Of a stretch of DNA of 64,000 nucleotides, positions 18,201-28,382 are shown piece by piece. The DNA is taken from the NCBI GenBank assembly GCA_965242485.1, contig CBDESM010000003.1, positions 1,612,001 to 1,676,000 on the forward strand, written 5' to 3'. A program made the position numbers and the translations under genes. The notes below the pieces were generated by a model. The model was given only the letters and a program-made list of their open reading frames with translations, was not told where the DNA came from and did no database searches. Source of the DNA: CBDESM01 sp965242485 (GTDB taxonomy: Bacteria; Chloroflexota; Dehalococcoidia; Bin125). The number at the start of each line of letters is the position of its first letter. The first letter of the stretch is position 1.

Positions 18201-18314
18201 GCGGGGTGGGAGCTCGACGAATACGGGCGGGTGGAGCGGCTGCCGGACGAGGTGGCCGAGCGATACGGCTTCGAGCAGGCGGGCGACGGGCCGCCCGCGC
18301 GATTCCTGCGGTAG
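15222..18314 (+). CDS. Large multi-S1-domain RNA-binding protein (about ten S1 modules)
   Basis: A 1030-aa protein built from consecutive S1-like OB folds. Modules begin near residues 30 (degenerate), 102, 195, 283, 371, 455, 569, 653, 827 and 914. Modules 6, 9 and 10 are closest to canonical S1 (FGAFARI, FGVFVDLGGESG and HRSEL motifs); modules 1-4 and 8 have lost many RNA-contact positions. A charged low-complexity linker (about 745-825) separates modules 8 and 9. The GTG start lies 9 nt after the rpsA stop, so the two are probably co-transcribed. Ribosomal S1 normally has four to six domains, so this is not simply S1. It may be a paralogue with a distinct mRNA or ribosome role; the specific function is unknown. 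Confidence 0.8.
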   Translation: MASQAAESEAPAPTSAEEARELLDSQQSFSARAEAGERRGLFVRLGEIRGYAPASALDGPEEPDELAGRDLLFRVMAFAPDGKRALLTTRPDWPELRGIMEREEAVAARIAEVLRGGLVVEIAGVPCFLPANRIIELRGGSVSEAFADRLGSEIDVRVIDLEVRQREAQYIASTDLDHDRAAAAEGMRALAEHRESGEPIEAEVIRANSGGLVISVGGAHAFVPKNACGGGEEDEELADRVGERIRVAVTGSNMHGRVIASERAVLHAEARAAEWDEVERLRDSGEVFEAEAVGSNKDGVLVDVDGIRGFLPWSQAAEGGEAWRSRKAERIGMRLELRVLEAQRYRGRAIVSELAAMEEEDSGEPAEPLVPGEARTGRIERISATGIFMDVDGARGFVPRPETTWLHNADPAELHAVGDEVAVRVTEAARGSRPPTLSIRQAAAGPWLDAVAAMRVGQVVPATVTKLVSFGAFARIDEMVEGLIHLSEMLEREIERPEDAMAAGDVIPVRILEIDPDSFRVGLSMRQAVDEAEEQGWEFDEDGVVTVVPEEFAPLPGAERSQPRIDLIRRGDELVATVLEQRPTGLLVDLGGINGFVARDQLSWLPGVDPSDFAVGERVRAVVRGVNVSARDVALSIRSARASAWHEAAAEFGAGQVVPAVVRKVRRDAAEVAISDRVGAVVRLQELGDDEAEDAAEMVAVGELIPVKLLKIDAERMSITASLSRAFDEAEELGWEFDEDGYVVRVPDDAEPAAQRLRELGSGRPDSERGDVDDAGGGAEAPGGPAVLESIAAARPQHRADDERDDDEEDRPERVERASAAGSLLDELEEGEIRSGRVTGFRNFGVFVDLGGESGLIHRSELSWDGRLEPADAVEIDETVEVYVTKVDKSARRIGLSLRRAAREEWDEAAAAFSAGDIVPAEVTKLVNFGAFARIAPPVEGLIHRSELDDEELEHPSEVVEAGDLVPVKILDIDEEKFRVMLSLKQAFEPAEAAGWELDEYGRVERLPDEVAERYGFEQAGDGPPARFLR

Positions 18315-18332
18315 AGTGACTTGGATGAGCGG

Positions 18333-18350
18333 GGGCGCGGCAGAGCGCCC
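18333..18350 (+). terminator. Inverted repeat between the S1 protein and clpC
   Basis: GGGCGC (18333-18338) and GCGCCC (18345-18350) form a 6-bp stem with a 6-nt loop in the 80-nt gap before clpC. No T-tract follows, so it may be an attenuator or chance rather than a terminator. Confidence 0.25.
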
Positions 18351-18394
18351 TGATACGCTCGCAATGAGCGCGCGGACGCGCGCGGGAGGTCGGC

Positions 18395-20956
<2,562 letters not shown>

Positions 20957-20987
20957 CCGGCACCCGCCGCGGCGTTGGGAGCCGCCG

Positions 20988-23249
20988 ATGCTGGACCCAG
21001 CGCTGCTTTTGGGCCTCGCCCGGCCCCAGTCGTCGCCCGTTGCTGGCTCAGAACCCGAGGACGTGCGCGAGGCCTCCGGGCTTGAGCCGCAGGGCATCGC
21101 CGACTGTCCCTTGACGCTGGACGAACTGAAGCAGCGCTACGAGGATCAGCGGCCGTTCTTCGCTCCCGTTACGGGCGTCGACGATGACGGGATCGTGGTC
21201 GATCTCGGCGAAGTTGCCGGCGTATCGGATCACCCGTTCCTCGCTGAAGCGCCGCTGCCGGCTTCGTCCTTAGAGTGGCGGAACGGCGTGCAGGGGTTGG
21301 CGGGGTCCGAGCTGTTGTTCTGGGTGCGGGCCTTGGACCCGTTCAGCGGAAAGGCGCTGCTCGTCACGCGCACCGGCTGGCCGCTGCTCCGCAAGCGGAT
21401 GCTCGATGGCCAAGTCGTCAAGGGTCGCGTGACAGAGGCATTCCCCACATGGCTGAGGCTCGATGTGCACGGGATGCCTTGCGATCTTCCGGTCTCGCAG
21501 ATGGCCGAGTGGGATGGGCGGGTCGACTCGATATCTGATCTGTTCGCGTCGCTGCATGGCGAGACGATCCGAGTCCGCGTGATCGACCTGCTCAGATCGG
21601 GAAAAGATCCCACTTGGCTCACCACCACGCGCCTCGGCTTCAACCGGCAAGCGGCGCAGGAAGCGCTTGACCAGTTGCGGGAATCTTGCGCAACCGGCCA
21701 GCGGGTCAAAGTTGAAGTCATCGGCACCACGCCCAAGGGCCTGACCTGTTCGTTGAACGGAGTCGGCCTGCACGTGCCCGGAGGCACTCTCGTCCGGGCC
21801 GCCCAAACCCGTGCGCGAGGGTCCCGTTTAGCGTCGACGATGCTGCCCGGCTACATCGGCCGCGAGCTATCAGTCGTAGTCACCCGCTTCGAGGCGGATG
21901 GCGATGTACACGGCCGGATCATGGCGGCTGAACGGGTTGCGCCCGACACGCAGCGACGGATCATTGATTGGGATGAGATCGAACGCCTATACCGTTCGGG
22001 TGAACCGGTCGAGGCCGTTGCCGTCGAGACAACGAATAGCGGGCTGCATGCCAATATCTGCGGTGTCTCCGGATTTGCGTCGTGGTCGAGGCTGGTCAAT
22101 ATGCCGTCCAACCGGAAACAGAGGGCGGCGGAGCTCCGCGACCGCGTCGGACGCTTGATGCGTTTCAAAGTGATCCGGGTCGATAAGCTCCAAGAACAGA
22201 TCAGCCTCCCCAAGCAGGCGACGATCGAGCTGGCTGAGTCCGGCAATGATGCCGATTCCGCCCCGCCCCGGCGCGACGAGGCGAAACTGAGCTGGGACGA
22301 GTTGCGGCAGCGGTATAAGAAGGGGGCGATTTTCGAGGCGCGTATCACCGGCAGCAACAAGGACGGGCTGCTGGTTGACGTGGAGGGCATCGACGCGGTC
22401 GTGCCGTTGTCGCAGATTGTCGAGATCGAGGGAGACCGCGAGCAGGCGGTCGAGCAGCTGCAGGCATATGCGGGACGCTACTTGCGAGTCAAGGCGATCC
22501 AAGTCAACCGCAACCGAGCGATTTTATCGGAGCGGGCCGCAGCCGAGCAATGGCAGGCGGGGCAGAAGGATCGCCTGCTGAATGAGCTGCGTGAAGGGGA
22601 AATCCGCAGCGGAAAGATCACGGCGATCAACAGTTTCGGCATGTTCGTCGATCTGGGTGGCGCCGACGGCCTCGCGGACCCCTCAGAGATCTCTTGGGAG
22701 CAGGGCATAGACCCCGAGGAGATGTTCAGCATCGGCCAGACAATCAACGTTTACGTTATGAAGGTCGACAAGGAATATAAAAAGATCGGCCTGTCGATCC
22801 GGCGGGCGGTGCCGGGAGAGTGGGACAAGGTGGTGGCGAAGTTCACGGTCGGGCAGGTGGTGGCGGCGACGGTGACGAAGCTGGTGACGTTCGGCGCGTT
22901 CGCGCGGATCGAGGGGCTGGTCGAAGGCTTGGTGCCTGTGTCGGAGCTGGTTGACCGCGGGCTGTCGCATCCGCGGGACGTAGTGGTCGAGGGACAGGTG
23001 ATCCCGGTCAAGATCGTGCGGATCGATCAGGAGCAGCGCAGTGTGAGCTTGAGCCTAAAGCAGGCGCGGGAAGAGGCGGAGCAGGCGGGTTGGGTATTCA
23101 ATGAGGAGGGCGGCGTTGAGCGAGGTCCGAACGAGATTTCGGGGGACGACGGTGATGATGAATCGGATGCATCGAGCACGTCGCCGACGGCGCTGGAGGC
23201 TGCTATGAGACGGGCCGGCGTTTTGGGAGATGGTGACGACGAGCGCTGA
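20988..23249 (+). CDS. S1-domain protein, rpsA paralogue with about seven S1 modules
   Basis: A 753-aa paralogue of ribosomal S1. Modules begin near residues 50, 139, 236, 335, 445, 534 and 620. The first four are degenerate and resemble the N-terminal part of the 1030-aa S1 protein. The last three are close to rpsA domains 2-4, and the final one is nearly identical at DNA level. The C-terminus ends with TALEAAMRRAGV, matching rpsA. The first half uses more A/T at third positions than its neighbours. The start at 20988 is 31 nt after clpC; the frame is open upstream into clpC, but the ATG gives a sensible N-terminus. It may be an alternative S1 or a translation regulator; the role is unproven. 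Confidence 0.75.
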   Translation: MLDPALLLGLARPQSSPVAGSEPEDVREASGLEPQGIADCPLTLDELKQRYEDQRPFFAPVTGVDDDGIVVDLGEVAGVSDHPFLAEAPLPASSLEWRNGVQGLAGSELLFWVRALDPFSGKALLVTRTGWPLLRKRMLDGQVVKGRVTEAFPTWLRLDVHGMPCDLPVSQMAEWDGRVDSISDLFASLHGETIRVRVIDLLRSGKDPTWLTTTRLGFNRQAAQEALDQLRESCATGQRVKVEVIGTTPKGLTCSLNGVGLHVPGGTLVRAAQTRARGSRLASTMLPGYIGRELSVVVTRFEADGDVHGRIMAAERVAPDTQRRIIDWDEIERLYRSGEPVEAVAVETTNSGLHANICGVSGFASWSRLVNMPSNRKQRAAELRDRVGRLMRFKVIRVDKLQEQISLPKQATIELAESGNDADSAPPRRDEAKLSWDELRQRYKKGAIFEARITGSNKDGLLVDVEGIDAVVPLSQIVEIEGDREQAVEQLQAYAGRYLRVKAIQVNRNRAILSERAAAEQWQAGQKDRLLNELREGEIRSGKITAINSFGMFVDLGGADGLADPSEISWEQGIDPEEMFSIGQTINVYVMKVDKEYKKIGLSIRRAVPGEWDKVVAKFTVGQVVAATVTKLVTFGAFARIEGLVEGLVPVSELVDRGLSHPRDVVVEGQVIPVKIVRIDQEQRSVSLSLKQAREEAEQAGWVFNEEGGVERGPNEISGDDGDDESDASSTSPTALEAAMRRAGVLGDGDDER
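22818..23026. repeat. DNA-level repeat shared with rpsA domain 4
   Basis: Partner of 14709-14917, gap-free and in the same reading phase. The rest of the two genes is much less alike, so conversion of this segment is plausible. Confidence 0.75.
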
Positions 23250-23272
23250 TCTCGCCGGATCGGGAGTGCGGG

Positions 23273-23659
23273 CTACATGCCTTCGGGGCGTTCCAGGAGG
23301 ACCCAGGCGTTGCCGTCGGGGTCTTGGAAGAGGGCTTGGATGCCCCAGAATTGCTCGGTGGGGGGTTCGGTGAAGTCGACGCCGGCGGCGGACCATTGCT
23401 CGTGGGTGGCGCGGCAGTCGTCGGTGCGGAGGACGTAGCCGCCCATGTTGCCGACTTGCGAATCGGGGTCGTCGTGGCCGAAGCCGGCGGCGAGGACGAA
23501 TTCGACTTGGTCGCCGGGCAGGGCGACGGTGATCCAGCGGAGGTCGGGGCCCATCGGGTCGTCCATCCGCTTTTCCATGCCGAGTTTCGCGGTGTAGAAC
23601 TCCAGCGCGGCCTGCTGGTCGCTGACGTAGATCGGAACGACGGAGAGGTTGACGGCCAT
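23273..23659 (-). CDS. VOC-family (glyoxalase/bleomycin-resistance-like) protein
   Basis: Single-module pair of VOC repeats, 128 aa. The N-terminus has VVPIYVSDQQAALEFYTAKLG, the standard first strand-helix of this fold, and it ends with FQDPDGNAWVLLE, the usual last metal-binding strand. Family members bind or transform small molecules; the substrate here cannot be told. It lies 25 nt downstream of rodA on the same strand and may ride on the rod-shape operon transcript, though a functional link is not evident. It converges with the S1-domain gene, leaving 23 nt between stops. Confidence 0.8.
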   Translation of the reverse strand: MAVNLSVVPIYVSDQQAALEFYTAKLGMEKRMDDPMGPDLRWITVALPGDQVEFVLAAGFGHDDPDSQVGNMGGYVLRTDDCRATHEQWSAAGVDFTEPPTEQFWGIQALFQDPDGNAWVLLERPEGM

Positions 23660-23684
23660 GGTGCGCCTCCTTGCGGCGTGCTGG

Positions 23685-24836
23685 TCAATCGAGCGGAGTG
23701 TAGTCGGCGCGGGGCTGGAGGCGGCGGTGGGTGAGCACGCTCTGGAGCAGGCCGAGTCCGATGAACAGGGCGAGCAGGGATGAGTTGCCGATGCTGATGA
23801 AGGGCAGGGGAATGCCGGTCACGGGGAGCAGCCGGATGTTGATCGCGACGTTGATGAAGACCTGGATGATGATCACGGCGAGCATGCCGACGGCGAGGAG
23901 CTGGCCCATCGGCTCGTCGGCGGTGCCGGCGACGCGGAGGATGCGCCAGGCGAGCAGCAGGAAGAGGGCGAAGAGGGCCATCGCGCCGGCGAAGCCGAGC
24001 TCTTCGGCGAGCACGCTGAAGATGAAGTCGGTGGTTTGGATGCGGACGAAGTCGAGCTGGGTCTGGGTGCCCTGCGTGAGGCCCTGGCCCCAGAGCCCGC
24101 CGGCGCCGACGGAAGTTTCGGCTTGGATCACGTTGAAGCCCGCGCCTTGCAGATCGGCCTCGGGGTTGATGAATGCGCGGATGCGGTCGCGCTGGTAGTC
24201 CTGCACGCCGACGGCGAGGCCGACGGGGATGAGGACGGCGGCGGCGACGGCGAGGACGGCGAAGTGGCGGATGCGCATGCCGGCGAACAGTGCCATCAAC
24301 AGCCACATGGCGGCGAAGACGAAGGCGCTGCCGGCGTCGGGTTCGAAGAAGACGAGGACGGCGGGCAGGCCGGCGATGAAGAGCGAGGCGGCGAAGATGC
24401 GCCATTCGCGCAGCCGGTCGCGGTAGTCGGTGAGGAACTTGGCGAGGCCGACGATGGTGGTGATCTTGCCGATTTCCGAGGCTTGGACGAGGGTGAAGCC
24501 GAGGTCGTACCAGCGGCGCGCGCCGAACTCGTCGGAGCCGAGCACGAGCACGCCGGCGAGGACGAGGATGCCGAAGGCGTAGGCGGCCCAGCCGAGCGCG
24601 TCGACGATGCGGTAGTCGAGCCGCGAGGCGATCAGCATCAGCGCGGCCCCGGCGGCGGCGAAGGCGAGGTGGCGGGCGACGGGGGCGGGCAGGCCGGCGC
24701 CGCCGGCGACCTGCTCGCCCGGCGGCGGCAGCGAGGCGCTGTAGATGACGAGCGCGCCGTAGCCGGCCAGCGCCAGCGCGGCGACGAGCAGCAGCGGGTC
24801 CAAGCGCCGCCAGTCCCAGCCTTCCGCGGCGGTCAC
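23685..24836 (-). CDS. rodA: Rod-shape SEDS glycosyltransferase RodA
   Basis: Membrane peptidoglycan polymerase of the SEDS family, working with PBP2 in lateral wall growth. It is 383 aa with about ten hydrophobic helices. The signature near the C-terminus, PVTGIPLPFISIGNSSLLA, is diagnostic, as is the GIGWGQGL-like GGLWGQGLTQGTQTQLDF loop. GTG at 24836 starts in a GTGA overlap with the PBP2 stop, showing translational coupling and fixing the start. It is the last core gene of the mreB-C-D-mrdA-rodA unit. Confidence 0.94.
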   Translation of the reverse strand: MTAAEGWDWRRLDPLLLVAALALAGYGALVIYSASLPPPGEQVAGGAGLPAPVARHLAFAAAGAALMLIASRLDYRIVDALGWAAYAFGILVLAGVLVLGSDEFGARRWYDLGFTLVQASEIGKITTIVGLAKFLTDYRDRLREWRIFAASLFIAGLPAVLVFFEPDAGSAFVFAAMWLLMALFAGMRIRHFAVLAVAAAVLIPVGLAVGVQDYQRDRIRAFINPEADLQGAGFNVIQAETSVGAGGLWGQGLTQGTQTQLDFVRIQTTDFIFSVLAEELGFAGAMALFALFLLLAWRILRVAGTADEPMGQLLAVGMLAVIIIQVFINVAINIRLLPVTGIPLPFISIGNSSLLALFIGLGLLQSVLTHRRLQPRADYTPLD

Positions 24837-26917
24837 GGGGAGCGCTCCTCGACGGCGGCGGTGACGCGGGCGGTTTCTTCGGGCGAGAGATCGGCGCGGG
24901 CGGGCGGGGGCGGCGCGGCGCGGACGATCTCGCCGCTCAGTTCGGCCCAGGCGGCGAGGATCTTGCCGGCGGGCTCGGCGACGCGGAAGCCTTCGCCGAA
25001 CTCGAAGAAGACGGAGAGGGCGATTTTGGGGTCGTCGTAGGGCGCATAGCCGACGAACCAGCCATGCGTGACGGGAGGGACGTCGTCCGGGCGCGGCGGG
25101 ATGTCTTCGGGGGCGAACTCGGCGGTGCCGGTCTTGCCCGCGATCATCATCGAGGGCAGCTGCAGCTGGGCGTCGTGGGAGGTGCCGGCGAGCACCGACA
25201 TGGCCATGCCCTGCCCGATCAGGCGGAGGTGCTCCGGGTCGGCGGACATGCGGCGGACGACGACGGGCTCGAAGCCGCGCACGACGGCGCCGCTGGGCGC
25301 GAGCACCTCGCGCACGACCTGGGGCTGCAGGACGCGGCCGCCGTTGGCGATGGCGGCCGCGACGACGGCCATCTGCAGCGGGGTGACCGCGGTGGAGCCC
25401 TGGCCGATTCCGAAGAGGTAGCTGTCGCCGTCGAGCCAGCCTTCGCCGAAGGTGCGCTCCTTTTCCGCCGGCGTGGGGATCAAGCCGGCGGCCTCGCCGA
25501 TCAGGTCGACGCCGGTGGGCGCGTCGAGGCCGAACTCGCGGGCCCACTTCGCCAGCGCATCGGGGCCGACACCGTCGAACGGGACGTCGCCGGCGATCAC
25601 GCCGGCGGCGGCGTGGGCGTCGACCTCCGCCTGCTCCGCTTCGGGCCGGGGCGCGGCGTCGGGATGGCGGAAGGGCGAGCCGCCGGCGACGTAGTAGAAG
25701 AAGGTGTTGGAGGATTCGGCGAGGGCGGTGCGGACCTGGAAGACGCCCTCGGCGGTGTCGCGGAAGACGTATTCGATGTTGGGGTTGCTCTCGTTGTTCA
25801 CGATCAGCCGGCGGTTCGACGGCGCGAGGATCGACGTTTCCGCGTCGATCACGCCCTCTTCGAGGCCGGCGAGCGCGGTGACGAGCTTGAAGATCGAACC
25901 CGGCGCGAACTGGTCGCCGGTCGCGTGGTTGCGCAGCGGCTTGCCCTCGTCCTCCAGCAGCGCTTGCCAGTCGGCGCTGGAGATGCCCTCGGCGAACAGG
26001 TTCACGTCATAAGCGGGGGCCGAGACCAGCGCCAGCACTTCGCCCGTGTGCACGTCGAGCACGGCTGCGGCGGCGTAGAGGGAGGCGCGCTCGGTTTCGC
26101 TTTCGGCCAGGTACTCGCTGAGGATGCCGCTGACCCGGCGCTGGAGTTCGAGATCGATGGCGAGGACGACGCCGTTGCCGTCTGCCGGCGCCTGCTCGTC
26201 GAGCGTGTCCAGCTCGCGGCCGAGGGCGTCGACCTCGATCTGGCGCCAGCCGGGCAGGCCGCGCAGCTGCCGCTCGTACACGGCCTCGACGCCGGTCTGG
26301 CCGATCAGGTCGTCGAGGCGGTAGCGCTGATCGGCGAGGGCTTCGTGCTCGGCCTCGGAGATCGGGGCGGTGTAGCCGAGGATGTGGGCGAGCAGTTCGC
26401 CGTGCTCGTAGCGGCGGCGGCCGGTCGTTTCGATCTCGAGGCCGGGCAGCTCGGCGAGGCGGGTCTGCAAATCGAGCACGACATCCGGATCGGGGTCGTC
26501 CTCGATCACGATGGGGAGGAAGGGGTCGATGCTCCGCTTGCGTTCGAGCACCAGGTCGGCGATCTCCCAGGCGCGCAGGCCGGAGACCGCCGCGAGGGCC
26601 CCGGCGACGCGCTCGACGTCCTCGTCGGGGACGTCGCCGGCGACGAGGAGGACGCGGTGGCGGGGGACGTTTTCGACCAGCGGCGTGCCGTCGCGGGCGT
26701 AGATGAGGCCGCGGGCGGGCGGGAGGTCGAGGGTGCGGACGCGGTTGATCGCGGCGCGGTCGGCGTAGCGCTCGTGCTCGATGATCTGGAGGCGGACCAG
26801 CTGGCCGGTGAGGACGGCGAAGAGGGCGAAGACGAGCAGCGCGAGCCCGGCGACGCGCCAGCGGGAGGGGATGCGCGGCTGCGGAGCGGCGCCGAGCGCC
26901 CCGCCGAGGCCGCTCAC
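24833..26917 (-). CDS. mrdA: Penicillin-binding protein 2 (class B transpeptidase)
   Basis: Transpeptidase that cross-links elongating peptidoglycan. The 694-aa product has one N-terminal membrane helix (about 22-43), a PBP dimer/pedestal domain with RGLIYARDG near residue 70, and a transpeptidase domain. The catalytic SxxK is SIFK (Ser near 341), SxN is SSN (near 401) and KTGT is near 595 in AGKTGTAE. The start is the GTG in a GTGA overlap with mreD (26914-26917); a much longer open frame upstream is an artefact of the GC-rich opposite phase. Partner of RodA encoded immediately after it. Confidence 0.94.
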   Translation of the reverse strand: MSGLGGALGAAPQPRIPSRWRVAGLALLVFALFAVLTGQLVRLQIIEHERYADRAAINRVRTLDLPPARGLIYARDGTPLVENVPRHRVLLVAGDVPDEDVERVAGALAAVSGLRAWEIADLVLERKRSIDPFLPIVIEDDPDPDVVLDLQTRLAELPGLEIETTGRRRYEHGELLAHILGYTAPISEAEHEALADQRYRLDDLIGQTGVEAVYERQLRGLPGWRQIEVDALGRELDTLDEQAPADGNGVVLAIDLELQRRVSGILSEYLAESETERASLYAAAAVLDVHTGEVLALVSAPAYDVNLFAEGISSADWQALLEDEGKPLRNHATGDQFAPGSIFKLVTALAGLEEGVIDAETSILAPSNRRLIVNNESNPNIEYVFRDTAEGVFQVRTALAESSNTFFYYVAGGSPFRHPDAAPRPEAEQAEVDAHAAAGVIAGDVPFDGVGPDALAKWAREFGLDAPTGVDLIGEAAGLIPTPAEKERTFGEGWLDGDSYLFGIGQGSTAVTPLQMAVVAAAIANGGRVLQPQVVREVLAPSGAVVRGFEPVVVRRMSADPEHLRLIGQGMAMSVLAGTSHDAQLQLPSMMIAGKTGTAEFAPEDIPPRPDDVPPVTHGWFVGYAPYDDPKIALSVFFEFGEGFRVAEPAGKILAAWAELSGEIVRAAPPPPARADLSPEETARVTAAVEERSP

Positions 26918-27471
26918 GGCAGCACCGCCGGCGGGCCGGCCGCTTCGCCGAGCGGCCGGGCGAGGCGGAGCGACCAGCGCAGCGGCCAGTAGAGGGCGAG
27001 CGCGATGAGCGCGTCGGCGGCCGCGCCGGGCAGCATCACGTCGCGGACGGCCTCGATCCAGTTGACGCCGGTGGTTTCGAGCTCGACGGCGACGGCATGG
27101 GCGGTGAAGTGCAGCGCGCTGGCGACGGCGGCGAGCGCGGCGGCGGCCGGCCAGCCGGCGGCCGCGCCGTGCCGGGGCCGGGCCTCGCTCCACCAGATCG
27201 CGGCGAGCGCGATCGGCGCCAGCGCGGCGACGCTTTCGGCCATGCCCTGGAACGAGAGCAGCCCCATCAAGATGCCGGAGACGGCGGCGGCCAGCGCGGT
27301 TTCGAGCGGGCCGCGCTCGATCGCCCAGCAGCAGAGCGCGGCGAGGAGCAGGTTGGGCCCGACGCCGAACAGCGGGAAGGCGGGCGCAGTGGAGGTCTGC
27401 ACGATTACGAGCAGCCAGGACGCGGCGAGGATCGCGAGCAGGATCGCGGCGGGGCCGGCGGCGCGCCTCAT
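26914..27471 (-). CDS. mreD: Rod-shape-determining protein MreD
   Basis: Small integral membrane protein of the elongasome, 185 aa, with five to six hydrophobic segments beginning AAILLAILAASWLLVIVQTS. Sequence conservation in this family is low, so the call depends on size, hydrophobicity, the early VQTSxxP-like motif (TSTAPAFPLFG) and position between mreC and PBP2. It has 4-nt overlaps with both neighbours (ATGA with mreC, GTGA with mrdA). Confidence 0.88.
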   Translation of the reverse strand: MRRAAGPAAILLAILAASWLLVIVQTSTAPAFPLFGVGPNLLLAALCCWAIERGPLETALAAAVSGILMGLLSFQGMAESVAALAPIALAAIWWSEARPRHGAAAGWPAAAALAAVASALHFTAHAVAVELETTGVNWIEAVRDVMLPGAAADALIALALYWPLRWSLRLARPLGEAAGPPAVLP

Positions 27472-28337
27472 TCCGCCGCTCCCGGATCCGGATCGACGGC
27501 GGTCTCCGCGGCGCCGGCGATGCGACCGCCCGTGCCCAGGTCGATCAGCACCTGTTCGAGCTGGTCGAGCGGGGCGAAGGGCTCCAGCCGGACCTGCTCG
27601 AACGGTTCCCGGTCGCTGCCCGAGGCGGCGACCACGCGGCCGACGGGGAGGCCGTAGGGGATCACGCCGTCGAGTCCGGAAGTGACGAAGGCGTGGCCGA
27701 GCTCGGCTTTGGCCGACCAGGGGACGTCGGCGGTGAGGTTGCCCAGCGTGTCGCCGAAGGCGACGACCTCGGCGCGGCTGTTCTGGTGCAGGACGCGGAC
27801 GGCGCTGTCGGGGTCGGTGACGAGGCGGACGAACGAGGTGTTGGCGCGGACTTCGGCGACGATGCCGACCAGCGTGCCGCCGGCGGCGATGGCGGGCATG
27901 CCGGCGATGACGCCCTGGTCGGCGCCGCGGTCGATGCCGATCACGGTGCGCAGGCCGGTGAGATCGCGGGTGACGACGTTGGCGGGCAGGAGCTGGGCGG
28001 AGGAGCCCTCGATCACGCTTTGGAGCGCCTGCCTGCCCGGCGCGCGGAGCTGCTCCTCACGGAGCCTGGCGTAGCGGGCCTCGATCTGCTCGATGCGGCG
28101 GCGGAGCGAGCGGTTCTCGCCTTCGAGGCGCCCGTACTCCTCGAGGTTCGAGATCAGGTTGGAGATCGGCTCGCCCCATTGGCGGACCTGGCGCTGGACG
28201 GGGCCGAAGAGGTCGGAGGCGGCGTCTTCGAGGGGCGGGGCCCAGCCGGCGGCGGCGATGGCGGCGAGCAGGGCGATCACGGCGATCAAGGCCGCCGAGA
28301 TGCGCCACCGCAGCCGCCGCGCGCTTCGGCCCACCAT
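27468..28337 (-). CDS. mreC: Rod-shape-determining protein MreC
   Basis: Extracytoplasmic scaffold that activates PBP2 and RodA. The 289-aa protein has one N-terminal membrane helix (about 12-30), a coiled coil (about 65-100, EEYGRLEGENRSLRRRIEQI) and the two-domain beta-barrel core with VIGIDRGADQGVIAGMPAI and a later TSGLDGVIPYGLPVG motif, both typical of MreC. It lies 45 nt downstream of mreB and overlaps mreD by 4 nt. The C-terminal tail is Asp/Ala-rich and short. Confidence 0.94.
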   Translation of the reverse strand: MVGRSARRLRWRISAALIAVIALLAAIAAAGWAPPLEDAASDLFGPVQRQVRQWGEPISNLISNLEEYGRLEGENRSLRRRIEQIEARYARLREEQLRAPGRQALQSVIEGSSAQLLPANVVTRDLTGLRTVIGIDRGADQGVIAGMPAIAAGGTLVGIVAEVRANTSFVRLVTDPDSAVRVLHQNSRAEVVAFGDTLGNLTADVPWSAKAELGHAFVTSGLDGVIPYGLPVGRVVAASGSDREPFEQVRLEPFAPLDQLEQVLIDLGTGGRIAGAAETAVDPDPGAAE

Positions 28338-28382
28338 GCGCTCCCGGTCCGCCCGCGGCCGGCGCCGCGATCCTCCGGCCCC

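Noticed and set aside
18315..18394. CIRCE or CtsR operator before clpC
   Set aside because: No TTAGCACTC/GAGTGCTAA pair and no CtsR-type direct repeats are present.
25064..26992. 642-codon plus-strand frame opposite the PBP2 gene
   Set aside because: Val/Gly/Asp-rich low-complexity translation; the minus strand encodes PBP2 with all catalytic motifs.
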